Origin: Acidobacteriota bacterium
GTDB lineage: Bacteria; Acidobacteriota; Vicinamibacteria; Marinacidobacterales; Marinacidobacteraceae
Assembly (NCBI GenBank): GCA_022828085.1
Contig: JAJEIY010000055.1
Span: 1-55,183 of the forward strand
DNA length: 55,183 nt
Reading direction: 5' to 3'
Of the stretch, positions 43,084 to 50,825 are shown in pieces. The notes under the pieces are model-generated. The model did no database searches and had not been told where the DNA came from. It saw only the letters and a program-made list of their open reading frames with translations. The translations under genes and the position numbers were made by a program. Positions within the stretch are counted from its first letter, which is position 1; each line of letters opens with the position of its first letter.

Positions 43084-43535
43084 ACGAGACGGCCGGCGAC
43101 TCGGTGAGCGGTACGGCGGCGAGTCCGCCGTACCGCATCCTCGTCGCGAAACCGGGGCTCGACGGACACGACCGCGGCGCGCTGGTGGTGGCGAAGGCGC
43201 TCCGCGACGCGGGTTTCGAGGTGATCTATACGGGGCTCAGGAGAACTCCGGACGAAATTGTCGAGGCGGCGCTTCAGGAAGACGTGGAGGCGGTTGGCAT
43301 CTCCATCCTCTCGGGCGCCCATCGTCCGCTGGTCCGCCGGATCGTGGAAGGGCTCTCCGAGCGGGGGCTCGCGGATGTTCCGGTCTTCGTCGGCGGTCTG
43401 ATCCCCGATCGGGATGTCGGACATCTCCGCGAGATCGGCGTCACCCAGGTGTTCGGGCCGGACACCCCGACCGCCGAAGCTGCCCGGGTTCTGGCGTCGC
43501 GGCTCGCCGAACGCCGCCGCCGGCGCGCCGTCTAG
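43080..43535 (+). CDS. Stand-alone cobalamin-binding domain protein
   Basis: This 151-residue protein consists almost wholly of a B12-binding Rossmann domain: VAKPGLDGHDRGALVVAKAL with the DxHxxG cobalt-ligand histidine, YTGLRRTPDEIVEAAL, VGISILSGAH and VFVGGLIPDRDV. It resembles the small subunit of two-part methylmalonyl-CoA mutases. Its GTG start overlaps the icmF stop, yet IcmF already has its own B12 domain, and no separate mutase large subunit is in the window. It may serve a mutase encoded elsewhere, or load cobalamin for IcmF. Both ideas are inference. Confidence 0.88.
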   Translation: MNETAGDSVSGTAASPPYRILVAKPGLDGHDRGALVVAKALRDAGFEVIYTGLRRTPDEIVEAALQEDVEAVGISILSGAHRPLVRRIVEGLSERGLADVPVFVGGLIPDRDVGHLREIGVTQVFGPDTPTAEAARVLASRLAERRRRRAV

Positions 43536-43540
43536 CAGTC

Positions 43541-44482
43541 TTGCCGACCGGCATCGGACCCGTGGCAAACGCCGTGAAGCCGGCTGCCGCGTCCTCTCAC
43601 CCGGGAGGGACGGAGTCGTTGCGGACGGCCTTCCTCGACGCCTCCCGCACGCGGCCGGCGCCGTTCATCGGCATCTGGGGGCGTGTCGCGTCCACGAACG
43701 AAGTCGCCAAGGCGATCGCGCTCGACGCCGGGGCGGGGCGCTCGGCGGGAAGCGTGGTGATGGCCGAAGCGCAGACGCAGGGCAAAGGGCGCTTCGGCCG
43801 AAGCTGGGTCTCGCCGCCGGGCGGGCTCTACCTGAGCGTCCTCGTCGAACCGCCGGCTGCATCCGGCGAGCCGCCGGCGGATCCGCTGACCCTGCTGCCG
43901 CTCGCGGCGGGGGTCGCGGTGGCGCGCGCGGTGCGGCGGGTTGCCGGGGTGCCGGCCGAACTGCGCTGGCCGAACGACCTCGACTGGGACGGCAGGAAGG
44001 TCGCCGGGGTCCTGGCCGAGGTGGGATTCCGGCGGGACTCTCCCCGGTTGGCGGTCGTGGGATTCGGGGTCAATCTGACGCCGGTGTCGCTTTCGGAGAC
44101 GGTGACCGCGGACGCCTCGGGGTCGCCATCCGCAACCGGGGTCCGGGCGCCGGGCTGGCTCCCGAAAGGCGTGGACCGGGTCGGCCTCGCGCGGGCCCTG
44201 GTCATGTCCCTGCACGGAGCCCTCGACCTGCTCCGGGAGGACCCGGCCTTGCTGCGGACCGGTTGGGAATCGCTCAGCCCCACGGCACGCGGCTGCCCCT
44301 GCGACGTGCGGCTGCGCGCCGCCGCGCCGGTGCGCGGGACGACCGACGGCCTGGGCGCCGAAGGAGGCCTGCGGGTTCGGGGCGACGGCGGCGGGATTCG
44401 GGTCGTGACCGAGAGCGACGCCGTCCGGATCGTGCACGCCTCCGGGCGCCCGCGGCGCGCGCCCGGGACCGCTTCGGGATGA
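43541..44482 (+). CDS. birA: Biotin-[acetyl-CoA carboxylase] ligase (BirA catalytic type)
   Basis: This protein attaches biotin to the carrier domain of biotin carboxylases through biotinyl-AMP. The up to 313 residues show the catalytic lipoyl/biotin ligase fold: RVASTNEVAK, the adenylate loop GKGRFGRSWVSPPGGLYLS, RWPNDL with the catalytic-region lysine in GRKVAGVLAE, and VVGFGVNL. A small C-terminal domain is present, but there is no N-terminal helix-turn-helix, so it should not repress biotin genes. The TTG at 43541 is the longest start; a GTG at 43562 is possible. The stop overlaps the next gene by four bases. Confidence 0.9.
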   Translation: MPTGIGPVANAVKPAAASSHPGGTESLRTAFLDASRTRPAPFIGIWGRVASTNEVAKAIALDAGAGRSAGSVVMAEAQTQGKGRFGRSWVSPPGGLYLSVLVEPPAASGEPPADPLTLLPLAAGVAVARAVRRVAGVPAELRWPNDLDWDGRKVAGVLAEVGFRRDSPRLAVVGFGVNLTPVSLSETVTADASGSPSATGVRAPGWLPKGVDRVGLARALVMSLHGALDLLREDPALLRTGWESLSPTARGCPCDVRLRAAAPVRGTTDGLGAEGGLRVRGDGGGIRVVTESDAVRIVHASGRPRRAPGTASG

Positions 44483-45153
44483 GTTCGCCGCCGGCCCCCG
44501 AAGACTACTTCCGGGCGGTGGAGCGCACCTTCCTTGATCTCCGCGGTGGTGATCTGGTTCTGAGTCCTGCCGACTGGGATCTGGTCAGCCGCTGGGAGGA
44601 AAGCGGGATTCCGCTGGAAGTGGTCCTTTCCGGGATCCGCGCGGCGTTCTCGGGAATGATCCGCGTGTCTCCCCGGATGCCGCTCCGCGAGTGCGCCCGG
44701 CCGGTCGAGGCCGCGTTCGACGCGAAGCGGGTCCGGCAGGCGGGCGCTACCACCGCTTCCGAGCCGGCGCCGGAGGCAGAGACCAGTCTCGAACGGCTCG
44801 CGGGGCGTCTGGGGAGTTGGTCGCCCGCCGGGGCACTGCTCGCGAACCCGGAGACGGCGGGCGATCTCGTTGCCGCGGCCCGTGATGCGGCTATGCGGAT
44901 CGAGCGGCTCGGCAAGTCGGCAGATGCCTCGGCGAGCGCCGGGGAAACGGCCCAGGCGATCGAAAACGACCTTGTGAATCGGCTTCAGGCGGCCCTTCCC
45001 GACGCCGCCCGCGAGGAGATCGAGACCGAGGTGCGCAACAAACTCGCACCGTATCGGACGCGGATGCCGGAATCCACCTGGCGAAGGACGTTCGATCGGG
45101 CGGTCCGGCGGCGGGTGGGCGAGTTCTTCGGGCTGGGGCCACTCATCGGCTGA
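44479..45153 (+). CDS. Conserved-looking hypothetical protein, unknown function
   Basis: This 224-residue protein begins MSSPPAPEDYFRAVERTFLD and contains LSPADWDLVSRWEESGIPLE and VVLSGIRAAF, a winged or helical segment reminiscent of DNA-binding adaptors. The rest is helical, ending in WRRTFDRAVRRRVGEFFGLG. No catalytic motif, signal peptide or membrane segment is visible. It overlaps birA at ATGA and precedes comEC by 12 bases, so it belongs to that operon. I cannot assign a function. Confidence 0.7.
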   Translation: MSSPPAPEDYFRAVERTFLDLRGGDLVLSPADWDLVSRWEESGIPLEVVLSGIRAAFSGMIRVSPRMPLRECARPVEAAFDAKRVRQAGATTASEPAPEAETSLERLAGRLGSWSPAGALLANPETAGDLVAAARDAAMRIERLGKSADASASAGETAQAIENDLVNRLQAALPDAAREEIETEVRNKLAPYRTRMPESTWRRTFDRAVRRRVGEFFGLGPLIG

Positions 45154-45165
45154 GCGGGGCCGCCG

Positions 45166-47661
45166 GTGGCGGTCACCGGTCCCCACCCGCCCGGCGCCGG
45201 GAGCGCGCCACGGGTCTGCCCTCCGGCGGAGACCCCTTCCGGCGGAACGGCGCCGGCGCCCCTCCTGCTGTTGGCCGCCGCCTTCTGGGGAGGCATCTCC
45301 GCATCGGCCTCGATGCTCGATCCGTTCCCGGAATCGGGCCCCCTGCGGGCCGTCCTTGGGCTCCTCGGAGTCGGGACGCTCTTCCCGGGTCTCCTGGCGG
45401 GACGTCGCCTGCACGGACGGCCCGGTCCCGGTCCGGTCGCGAGGACCGGGCTGCTCCTGCTCGCGGCCTTCATCGCGGGCGTCTTTTCCCGCCCCGTTCC
45501 CGGTTCGGAGTCCTCGCTCTCGCAGGCGGTCCGCGGCCTGGGACCCGAGCGCCTCAGCCGCCCCGTCCGTCTCGAGGGAGTCCTCCGCGCGGAGCCGGAA
45601 GATGCGGGCCGGCGCACCTCGCTGGCGTTGCGCGTGGAGCGCCTGCGCGCGAGTCGCGGGGCGTGGGAGGTCGACGGCGAGGTCTCGATCGGCGTGGACG
45701 GCGATCGCCGCGACCGTCTCCGGGCCCTTTCCCGGGGCGCGCGGATCGCGGTCTGGTCCCGGGTTTCCGAACCGCGCCCGCCGGGAAACCCCGGTGCGCG
45801 GGAGATTCGGGGTCCGGTCGCCCTCTTCGGTTCGACCAAGAGCGGCCTGCTGGTGCGGGAGATCGCGCCGGGTCCCGCCCCCTGGCGGGTCCTTCAGCGC
45901 GTCCGGTCCCGGATCCGGGAGCGCCTCTCGGGCGGCGGCTTCCCGGACGATGTGCTGGGAGTCGCCACTGCGATGCTCATCGGGGACCGCGCGGGGACAC
46001 CAGTCCGGACGGAGCGGGCATTCCGCGACGCGGGCACGCTCCACCTGATGGCGGTGAGCGGGCTCCACGTCGGTCTGTTGAGCCTGCTGATCTACGGGAC
46101 GCTCATCCTGGCGGGGGTACCGCGGCGGGCGGTGCTCGCCGTCCTGCTCTTCCTGCTCCCACTCTACGCGGCGCTCTGCGGGGGACGGCCGTCCGTGGTC
46201 CGGGCGGTGCTGATGGCGGCCGTCGCGATCATCGGCCTGCGCCGGGGTCTCACGGGACACGCCATGAACGGGCTGGGACTCGCCGCGCTGGCGCTGCTCG
46301 TCCATTCCCCGTGGAACGCCCTCGACGTAGGATTCCAACTCAGTTTCGGTGCGACGCTCGCGATCATCGCGGCGTTCCGCCCGGACGATCCGGCCGACAT
46401 CCCCTGGGACCGCGCGCCGCGCTGGCGGACCTGGATCCTGGCCCCGCTCGGGGTGACGCTGGCGTCGCAGCTCGCCACCTTCCCCATCGTCGCCTGGCAC
46501 TTCGGCCGGGTTGTGTTCGGGGGATTGCTGGTCGCGGTTCCCGCGGGCCTGCTGGCAGGGCCGGTTCTTGGCCTCGGGTTCGCCTGGCTGGCGCTCGCGG
46601 GAACCGGTTTTCCCGGGGATGCCGTGGGTTGGTTGCTGACGGTTTCTACCGAGATTCTCATCCGGCTCAGCGAATGGGGCGCGGGGCTCTCGTTCGGCGC
46701 CTTCCCCGTGGCCCGGCCGGGACTCTGGTGGCTCGTGGTCTGGCTGCTACTGGCGATCACTCTCCTGAGGTTCCGCGGCAAACGAAGGATCGGTCCGGCC
46801 ATCCCCCTGGTGCTGCTGGCTCTGTTCACGCTGCCCCTCGCGGAGCCGGCGGACCGGACGCTCCGGCTCACGGCCCTCGATGTGGGGATGGGTGATGCCC
46901 TGGTCCTCTCGCTTCCGTCGGGGGGTGCGGTGCTCCTGGATGCGGGTCCCGCCTTCGGTGGCTGGAGCGCCGGCGAGGCCGTTATCACTCCGTTCCTGGC
47001 GGACGCGGGCTACCGGCGGCTCCGCGCCGCCGTTCCCACGCACGGCGATCTGGATCACGTCGGAGGGTTTCCGGCGGTCTTCCGGGACTTCGGGGTGGAC
47101 GAGTTCTGGGAGGGCGGAGGAACCGCCGAGGATTCGCGGCGCGCCGTCCGGGGGATGCACCGTGAGCGCGCCCGGCGGGGCATTCCGCTGCGCCGTCTCC
47201 GCGCCGGAGAGCGGTTCGAGCTGGGCGGCGCCCGCTTTTCGGTGCTGCTCGCCGGCGACCACGGCGCCGGGCGGGAAGAACGCCCCAACGAGCGTTCCCT
47301 CGTGCTGGCGGTGGACTACGCCGGGAGACGGTTGCTGCTCACTGGCGACGCCGGGGAGGCGACCGAGCGGGTGCTGCTCGACCGGTACGGAGCGGCGCTC
47401 CGCGCCGACGTACTCAAGGTCGGCCACCACGGCAGCCGGTTCTCGACCACCCCGGAGTTCCTGGCCGCGGTCGGGCCCGACGTGGCGCTTGTCCCGGTCC
47501 GGGCCGACCCCCGGCGGCGCCTTCCCGACCACGGGGTCCTGGAGCGGCTTCGGCAAAGCGGCGCCCGGGTCTTCCGAACCGACCTGGCGGGCGCCGTGAC
47601 GGTGGCCGTCGACCCGGACGGCCGGATGTCCGTCAACACGTTCCGGGACCCGCCACCGTGA
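45166..47661 (+). CDS. comEC: DNA internalisation protein ComEC/Rec2
   Basis: ComEC forms the inner-membrane channel for single-stranded DNA during natural transformation. The 831-residue protein has N-terminal membrane helices and an OB-like DUF4131 region (residues ~120-230). The Competence core follows with HLMAVSGLHVGLLSLLIYG and about eight helices. A C-terminal metallo-beta-lactamase domain starts near residue 570: LDVGMGDALVLSLPSGG, THGDLDHVGGFPAV, LLTGDAGEATE and KVGHHGSRFST. Metal ligands in HGDLDH and HHGS are intact. A GTG start is used. The window has no other competence gene, apart from the GspE/PilB ATPase at 24.4 kb, which could serve a DNA-uptake pilus. Confidence 0.92.
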   Translation: MAVTGPHPPGAGSAPRVCPPAETPSGGTAPAPLLLLAAAFWGGISASASMLDPFPESGPLRAVLGLLGVGTLFPGLLAGRRLHGRPGPGPVARTGLLLLAAFIAGVFSRPVPGSESSLSQAVRGLGPERLSRPVRLEGVLRAEPEDAGRRTSLALRVERLRASRGAWEVDGEVSIGVDGDRRDRLRALSRGARIAVWSRVSEPRPPGNPGAREIRGPVALFGSTKSGLLVREIAPGPAPWRVLQRVRSRIRERLSGGGFPDDVLGVATAMLIGDRAGTPVRTERAFRDAGTLHLMAVSGLHVGLLSLLIYGTLILAGVPRRAVLAVLLFLLPLYAALCGGRPSVVRAVLMAAVAIIGLRRGLTGHAMNGLGLAALALLVHSPWNALDVGFQLSFGATLAIIAAFRPDDPADIPWDRAPRWRTWILAPLGVTLASQLATFPIVAWHFGRVVFGGLLVAVPAGLLAGPVLGLGFAWLALAGTGFPGDAVGWLLTVSTEILIRLSEWGAGLSFGAFPVARPGLWWLVVWLLLAITLLRFRGKRRIGPAIPLVLLALFTLPLAEPADRTLRLTALDVGMGDALVLSLPSGGAVLLDAGPAFGGWSAGEAVITPFLADAGYRRLRAAVPTHGDLDHVGGFPAVFRDFGVDEFWEGGGTAEDSRRAVRGMHRERARRGIPLRRLRAGERFELGGARFSVLLAGDHGAGREERPNERSLVLAVDYAGRRLLLTGDAGEATERVLLDRYGAALRADVLKVGHHGSRFSTTPEFLAAVGPDVALVPVRADPRRRLPDHGVLERLRQSGARVFRTDLAGAVTVAVDPDGRMSVNTFRDPPP

Positions 47662-47668
47662 CGGGCGG

Positions 47669-48373
47669 CTATCCGCGGAGCCGCCGGACCGCGTTGCGTA
47701 ACGCCGACTCGGGGTCCAGACCGTCCCGCCGGGCGCCGCGCGCGACCGCCAGCAGCAGGTCGCCGAGCGCCGCCTCGAGCTCGTCCGCATCTCCCGCCCC
47801 GCGCGCGGCCTGCATCCGGTCGAAGGCGGGAAGGATGCCGTCCCGATCCGCCTCTTCTCCGCCCCCGGTACCCGCCTGCTCGATCGCCTTCATCGCGAGC
47901 AACAGCGCCGGAAGACTCCGCGGCAGGCGGTCCCCGGACACCGGGCGTCCCGACTTCTCCGCCGCCTTGATCGCCTCCCAACTGGCGAGCGCCTCCTCGG
48001 CGTCGGCGGCCCGCTCGTGGTCTCCGAAGACATGGGGATGCCGGCGGATCAGCTTGCGGGTGATGCCGCGGGCGACCTCCGCCATCCCGAACCTGCCTTC
48101 CTCGTGGGCGATCTGGGCCATGAACACAACCTCCAGCAGCAGGTCCCCGCATTCCTCGAGCACGGCCGCCGGGTCCTTCCGGTCGACCGCGTCCACCAGT
48201 TCGTACGCCTCCTCGAGCACGTAGCGGCGGAGCGAGTCCCAGGTCTGCTCCCGATCCCAGGGACATCCTTCCGCGGACCGCAACTTCGCCATGACCTCCA
48301 CCAGCGCGGCGACTTCGGCGGCGCCGGCCGCTGCGGGTTCGAGGGCGGCGGAGGTTTCTTCGGGATCCTTCAT
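47669..48373 (-). CDS. mazG: Nucleoside triphosphate pyrophosphohydrolase (MazG)
   Basis: MazG hydrolyses (d)NTPs to monophosphates and removes damaged nucleotides. The 234-residue protein has the typical entry LRSAEGCPWDREQTWDSLRR, the metal-binding EEAYELVDAVD and EECGDLLLEVVF (E-x2-E and E-x2-D patterns). IRRHPHVFGDH and a second, shorter MazG-like half follow. It is transcribed opposite to comEC, convergent with a seven-base gap, and divergent from the DUF1844 gene. Confidence 0.93.
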   Translation of the reverse strand: MKDPEETSAALEPAAAGAAEVAALVEVMAKLRSAEGCPWDREQTWDSLRRYVLEEAYELVDAVDRKDPAAVLEECGDLLLEVVFMAQIAHEEGRFGMAEVARGITRKLIRRHPHVFGDHERAADAEEALASWEAIKAAEKSGRPVSGDRLPRSLPALLLAMKAIEQAGTGGGEEADRDGILPAFDRMQAARGAGDADELEAALGDLLLAVARGARRDGLDPESALRNAVRRLRG

Positions 48374-48510
48374 CGGCTGGCCGGTGGGTTCGCGCCGGCA
48401 TTGTCCCCGCCGCCGAGTCCCGTTTCAAGGCACCGGGGGCTCGCGGAGCGGGGGTCGGGACAATAGGATTCCGGGAAGCGGGCCGCCACCCGGCGCGGCC
48501 CGGACACCGG

Positions 48511-48978
48511 ATGAGTGAAGAGGAGAACGCCCCGCGCATTGTCGTCAGGGACCGGCGCGCCTTCGCGGCCGACGGTTCCCGCCGCCAGGACGCCCCGCCT
48601 CGGAGCGAGCCGCTGGCCGACGCTTCCTCCCTCGGGCCGGAACCGAAGCCCGCGGCCGACGCCCCCGCCGAATCCGCTCCGGCCGCGGGACCGGCGCCTG
48701 AAGAGGATCCCCGCTTCAAACAGCTCGTTTCCCTGCTCTTTTCGCAGGCGGCGATGCTGCTTGAGCAGACCGTCGAGGGCGCGGAGAAGACCGGATCGGC
48801 CACCGCCGCGCAGCGGGCCGAAGCGATCCAGGGACTCCAGGCGGTGATCGGCCTGCTGGAGGTCGTCGAGGAGAAAACCAGGGGCCGCCTCGCTCCCGGC
48901 GATGCCCGCCTGGTCTCCCAGGCGCTCTACCAACTGCGGATGGCGTACATGGAACGCTCGCAGACACACGGCCGATGA
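48511..48978 (+). CDS. DUF1844-family protein
   Basis: In this 155-residue protein the first ~70 residues are disordered and rich in Ala, Pro and Glu. Residues ~72-150 form a helical DUF1844 domain: FKQLVSLLFSQAAMLLEQ, a variable loop, then AEAIQGLQAVIGLLEVVEEK and LVSQALYQLRMAYMER. The family is widespread but its function is unknown. It overlaps ribF by four bases (ATGA), so the two are translationally coupled. Confidence 0.8.
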   Translation: MSEEENAPRIVVRDRRAFAADGSRRQDAPPRSEPLADASSLGPEPKPAADAPAESAPAAGPAPEEDPRFKQLVSLLFSQAAMLLEQTVEGAEKTGSATAAQRAEAIQGLQAVIGLLEVVEEKTRGRLAPGDARLVSQALYQLRMAYMERSQTHGR

Positions 48979-49985
48979 AGATCGAGCGCCTCCGCGAGCT
49001 GCCCCACGCGCCGGACGGGGCGGGTCCCGGCGCGCCGGCGGGGCCGGCCGTCGTCGCGGTCGGCAACTTTGACGGAGTCCATCGGGGTCACCGGATGGGG
49101 TTGCAACTCGCCCGGGAGGAGGCGCAGGGACGCGGCGCCGAGTGTGTCGCGGTGACTTTCGATCCTCATCCCGCCCGCCTGCTTCGTCCCGACCGCGCTC
49201 CGAAGACCATCACCAGCTTCGCGCTCAAGGCGGAGCGGCTCGCGGCCGCCGGGGTGGAGCGCCTCGTCGTGCTCGAGTTCGGCGAAGCGATGGCCCGAAC
49301 CTCCCCCGCCGATTTCGTGTCCCGGCTGCTCGTGGACCGGCTCGGAGCCGTCACCGTGGTGCAGGGTGCGAACTTCCGGTTCGGCCGCGGCCGCGCGGGC
49401 GATCTCGAGACCCTCCGCGCCCTCGGCGACCGCCACGGATTCCGGGTCGTCGAGGCGCCGTCCGTCTCGTGGGAGGGAGCGATCGTTTCTTCCACCAGGA
49501 TCCGGCGGACACTGGCCGAGGGGAACATCGAAGCGGGCGCCGCGCTCCTCGGAGCCTTCTACGAGATCGATGGCGCGGTGGTTTCGGGCCGGGGCCGGGG
49601 CCAGGGGCTCGGGTTTCCCACCGCAAACCTGGCGCCCGAAGGGGACGTGCTGGTTCCGCATGGGGTTTATGCGGTGGATGCGGCGGTGACCTCCCCGGGA
49701 CGAGGGCTCTTCCGGGCGGTGCTTCACTACGGACCGCGGCCCACCTTCGACGATTCCGCTTCCATGGAGGTGCACCTGATGGGTTTCTCCGGTGAGGTGT
49801 CGCGCCTCCGGGTGCGCTTCCTCTCCCACCTGCGGGAGGTTCGGGCTTTCCCCGGCCCGCAGTCCCTCAAGATGCAGCTTGAACGCGACGTGGCGAAGGC
49901 CCGCGACCTGGTTGCGCTCCCCGCGCCCGAGGCCTGGTCCCGAGCCACGGAGGACGCCAAACCGGAGACGCTCACCCATGCCTGA
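48975..49985 (+). CDS. ribF: Bifunctional riboflavin kinase/FAD synthetase (RibF)
   Basis: This protein converts riboflavin to FMN and then FAD. The 336-residue protein has an N-terminal nucleotidyltransferase domain (VAVGNFDGVHRGHRMGL, TFDPHPARLL, GANFRFGRGRAGD, SSTRIRRTL). The C-terminal flavokinase domain shows GRGRGQGLGFPTANLAP, HGVYAVDAAV, YGPRPTFDDS and the catalytic-region glutamate in MEVHLMGF. The ATG overlaps the DUF1844 stop. The 3' end overlaps the STAS gene by eight bases. Confidence 0.95.
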   Translation: MKIERLRELPHAPDGAGPGAPAGPAVVAVGNFDGVHRGHRMGLQLAREEAQGRGAECVAVTFDPHPARLLRPDRAPKTITSFALKAERLAAAGVERLVVLEFGEAMARTSPADFVSRLLVDRLGAVTVVQGANFRFGRGRAGDLETLRALGDRHGFRVVEAPSVSWEGAIVSSTRIRRTLAEGNIEAGAALLGAFYEIDGAVVSGRGRGQGLGFPTANLAPEGDVLVPHGVYAVDAAVTSPGRGLFRAVLHYGPRPTFDDSASMEVHLMGFSGEVSRLRVRFLSHLREVRAFPGPQSLKMQLERDVAKARDLVALPAPEAWSRATEDAKPETLTHA

Positions 49986-50328
49986 TCTTCAAGTCGCCAC
50001 GCGCCGCGTCGCCGAAGTCGTCGTCGTGGAACCGAAGGGTTTCATCAACGCGCACACCGTGGCCGAGTTCGAGGGAGTGTTGAACGCGCTCGTCGAGGCC
50101 GGCGATGTGCGGATCGTGATCAGCGGGGCCCACCTCTCCTACGTGGCGAGCGCCGGCTTCGGCGCGATCATGGGGCTCATCGAGGAGGCCCGCGCGGGCG
50201 GCGGGGACATCCGGGTCGCGGCGCTCACCGGGACCGTCGCCCACATCTTCCGGGTCCTGGGTTTCGACCGGCTGTGCCGCACCTTCGAGACCGAGGGAGA
50301 AGCGGTTCTCAGTTTTGGAGGGCACTGA
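49978..50328 (+). CDS. STAS-domain anti-sigma factor antagonist (RsbV/SpoIIAA-like)
   Basis: This 116-residue STAS protein has the phosphorylatable serine in YVASAGFGAIMGL and the usual N-terminal strands (VVEPKGFINAHTVAEFEGVL). In partner-switching systems the unphosphorylated antagonist sequesters the anti-sigma kinase. It is followed immediately by such a kinase and a PP2C phosphatase, so three parts of the switch are together. The sigma factor is not in this window. Confidence 0.9.
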   Translation: MPDLQVATRRVAEVVVVEPKGFINAHTVAEFEGVLNALVEAGDVRIVISGAHLSYVASAGFGAIMGLIEEARAGGGDIRVAALTGTVAHIFRVLGFDRLCRTFETEGEAVLSFGGH

Positions 50329-50332
50329 ACCG

Positions 50333-50791
50333 TTGGGAAGGGATCGGGCGCCGCTCGAGATCGACGTACCGGCGACCTGCGAGTGCCTGAGCCTCGTGCA
50401 CGAGGCGACGCGAAGGGCGGCGATCGCCGAGGGCTTCGATCCGTCCGCCGCGGAAGAGATCGCGGTCGCGGTGGGCGAAGCGATGACGAACGTGGTCGAA
50501 CACGCCTACCACGGCAAGCCGGGCCACGCGGTGCGGCTGCGTTTTCTTCCCGGGCCCGACACCCTGCGGATCGAGCTGGAGCACCGCGGCGCGGCGCCGA
50601 CGAACCTGCCTGCCGGGGTGGATCTGGGACGCCTGGCGCGGGAACGACGGCGGGGTGGTTTGGGGGTGCATCTCATGCGCCGGCTCATGGACCACGTCGT
50701 CCATGAGGAATCGGCGGCGGGTGTCGGCTGTTGGGTGCTCGAGCGCAACCGCCCGCGTTCCAGCTCGCCCGGCTCCGGGTCGGAGTCCTGA
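50333..50791 (+). CDS. Anti-sigma regulatory kinase (RsbW/SpoIIAB-like, GHKL fold)
   Basis: This ~152-residue GHKL ATPase would bind a sigma factor or the STAS antagonist and phosphorylate the latter. The N-box is VAVGEAMTNVVEHAYHG and the G2 box GGLGVHLMRRLMDHV. The expected G1 Asp-x-Gly reads His-Arg-Gly (ELEHRGAAP), which may weaken ATP binding. The TTG at 50333 has GGAGGG ten bases upstream; a TTG at 50315 in frame lies before that site. It overlaps or abuts the STAS gene and precedes the phosphatase. Confidence 0.85.
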   Translation: MGRDRAPLEIDVPATCECLSLVHEATRRAAIAEGFDPSAAEEIAVAVGEAMTNVVEHAYHGKPGHAVRLRFLPGPDTLRIELEHRGAAPTNLPAGVDLGRLARERRRGGLGVHLMRRLMDHVVHEESAAGVGCWVLERNRPRSSSPGSGSES

Positions 50792-50825
50792 TCCCGTGCG
50801 CGCAGAATCCGAGCGCCGGCCCGAC

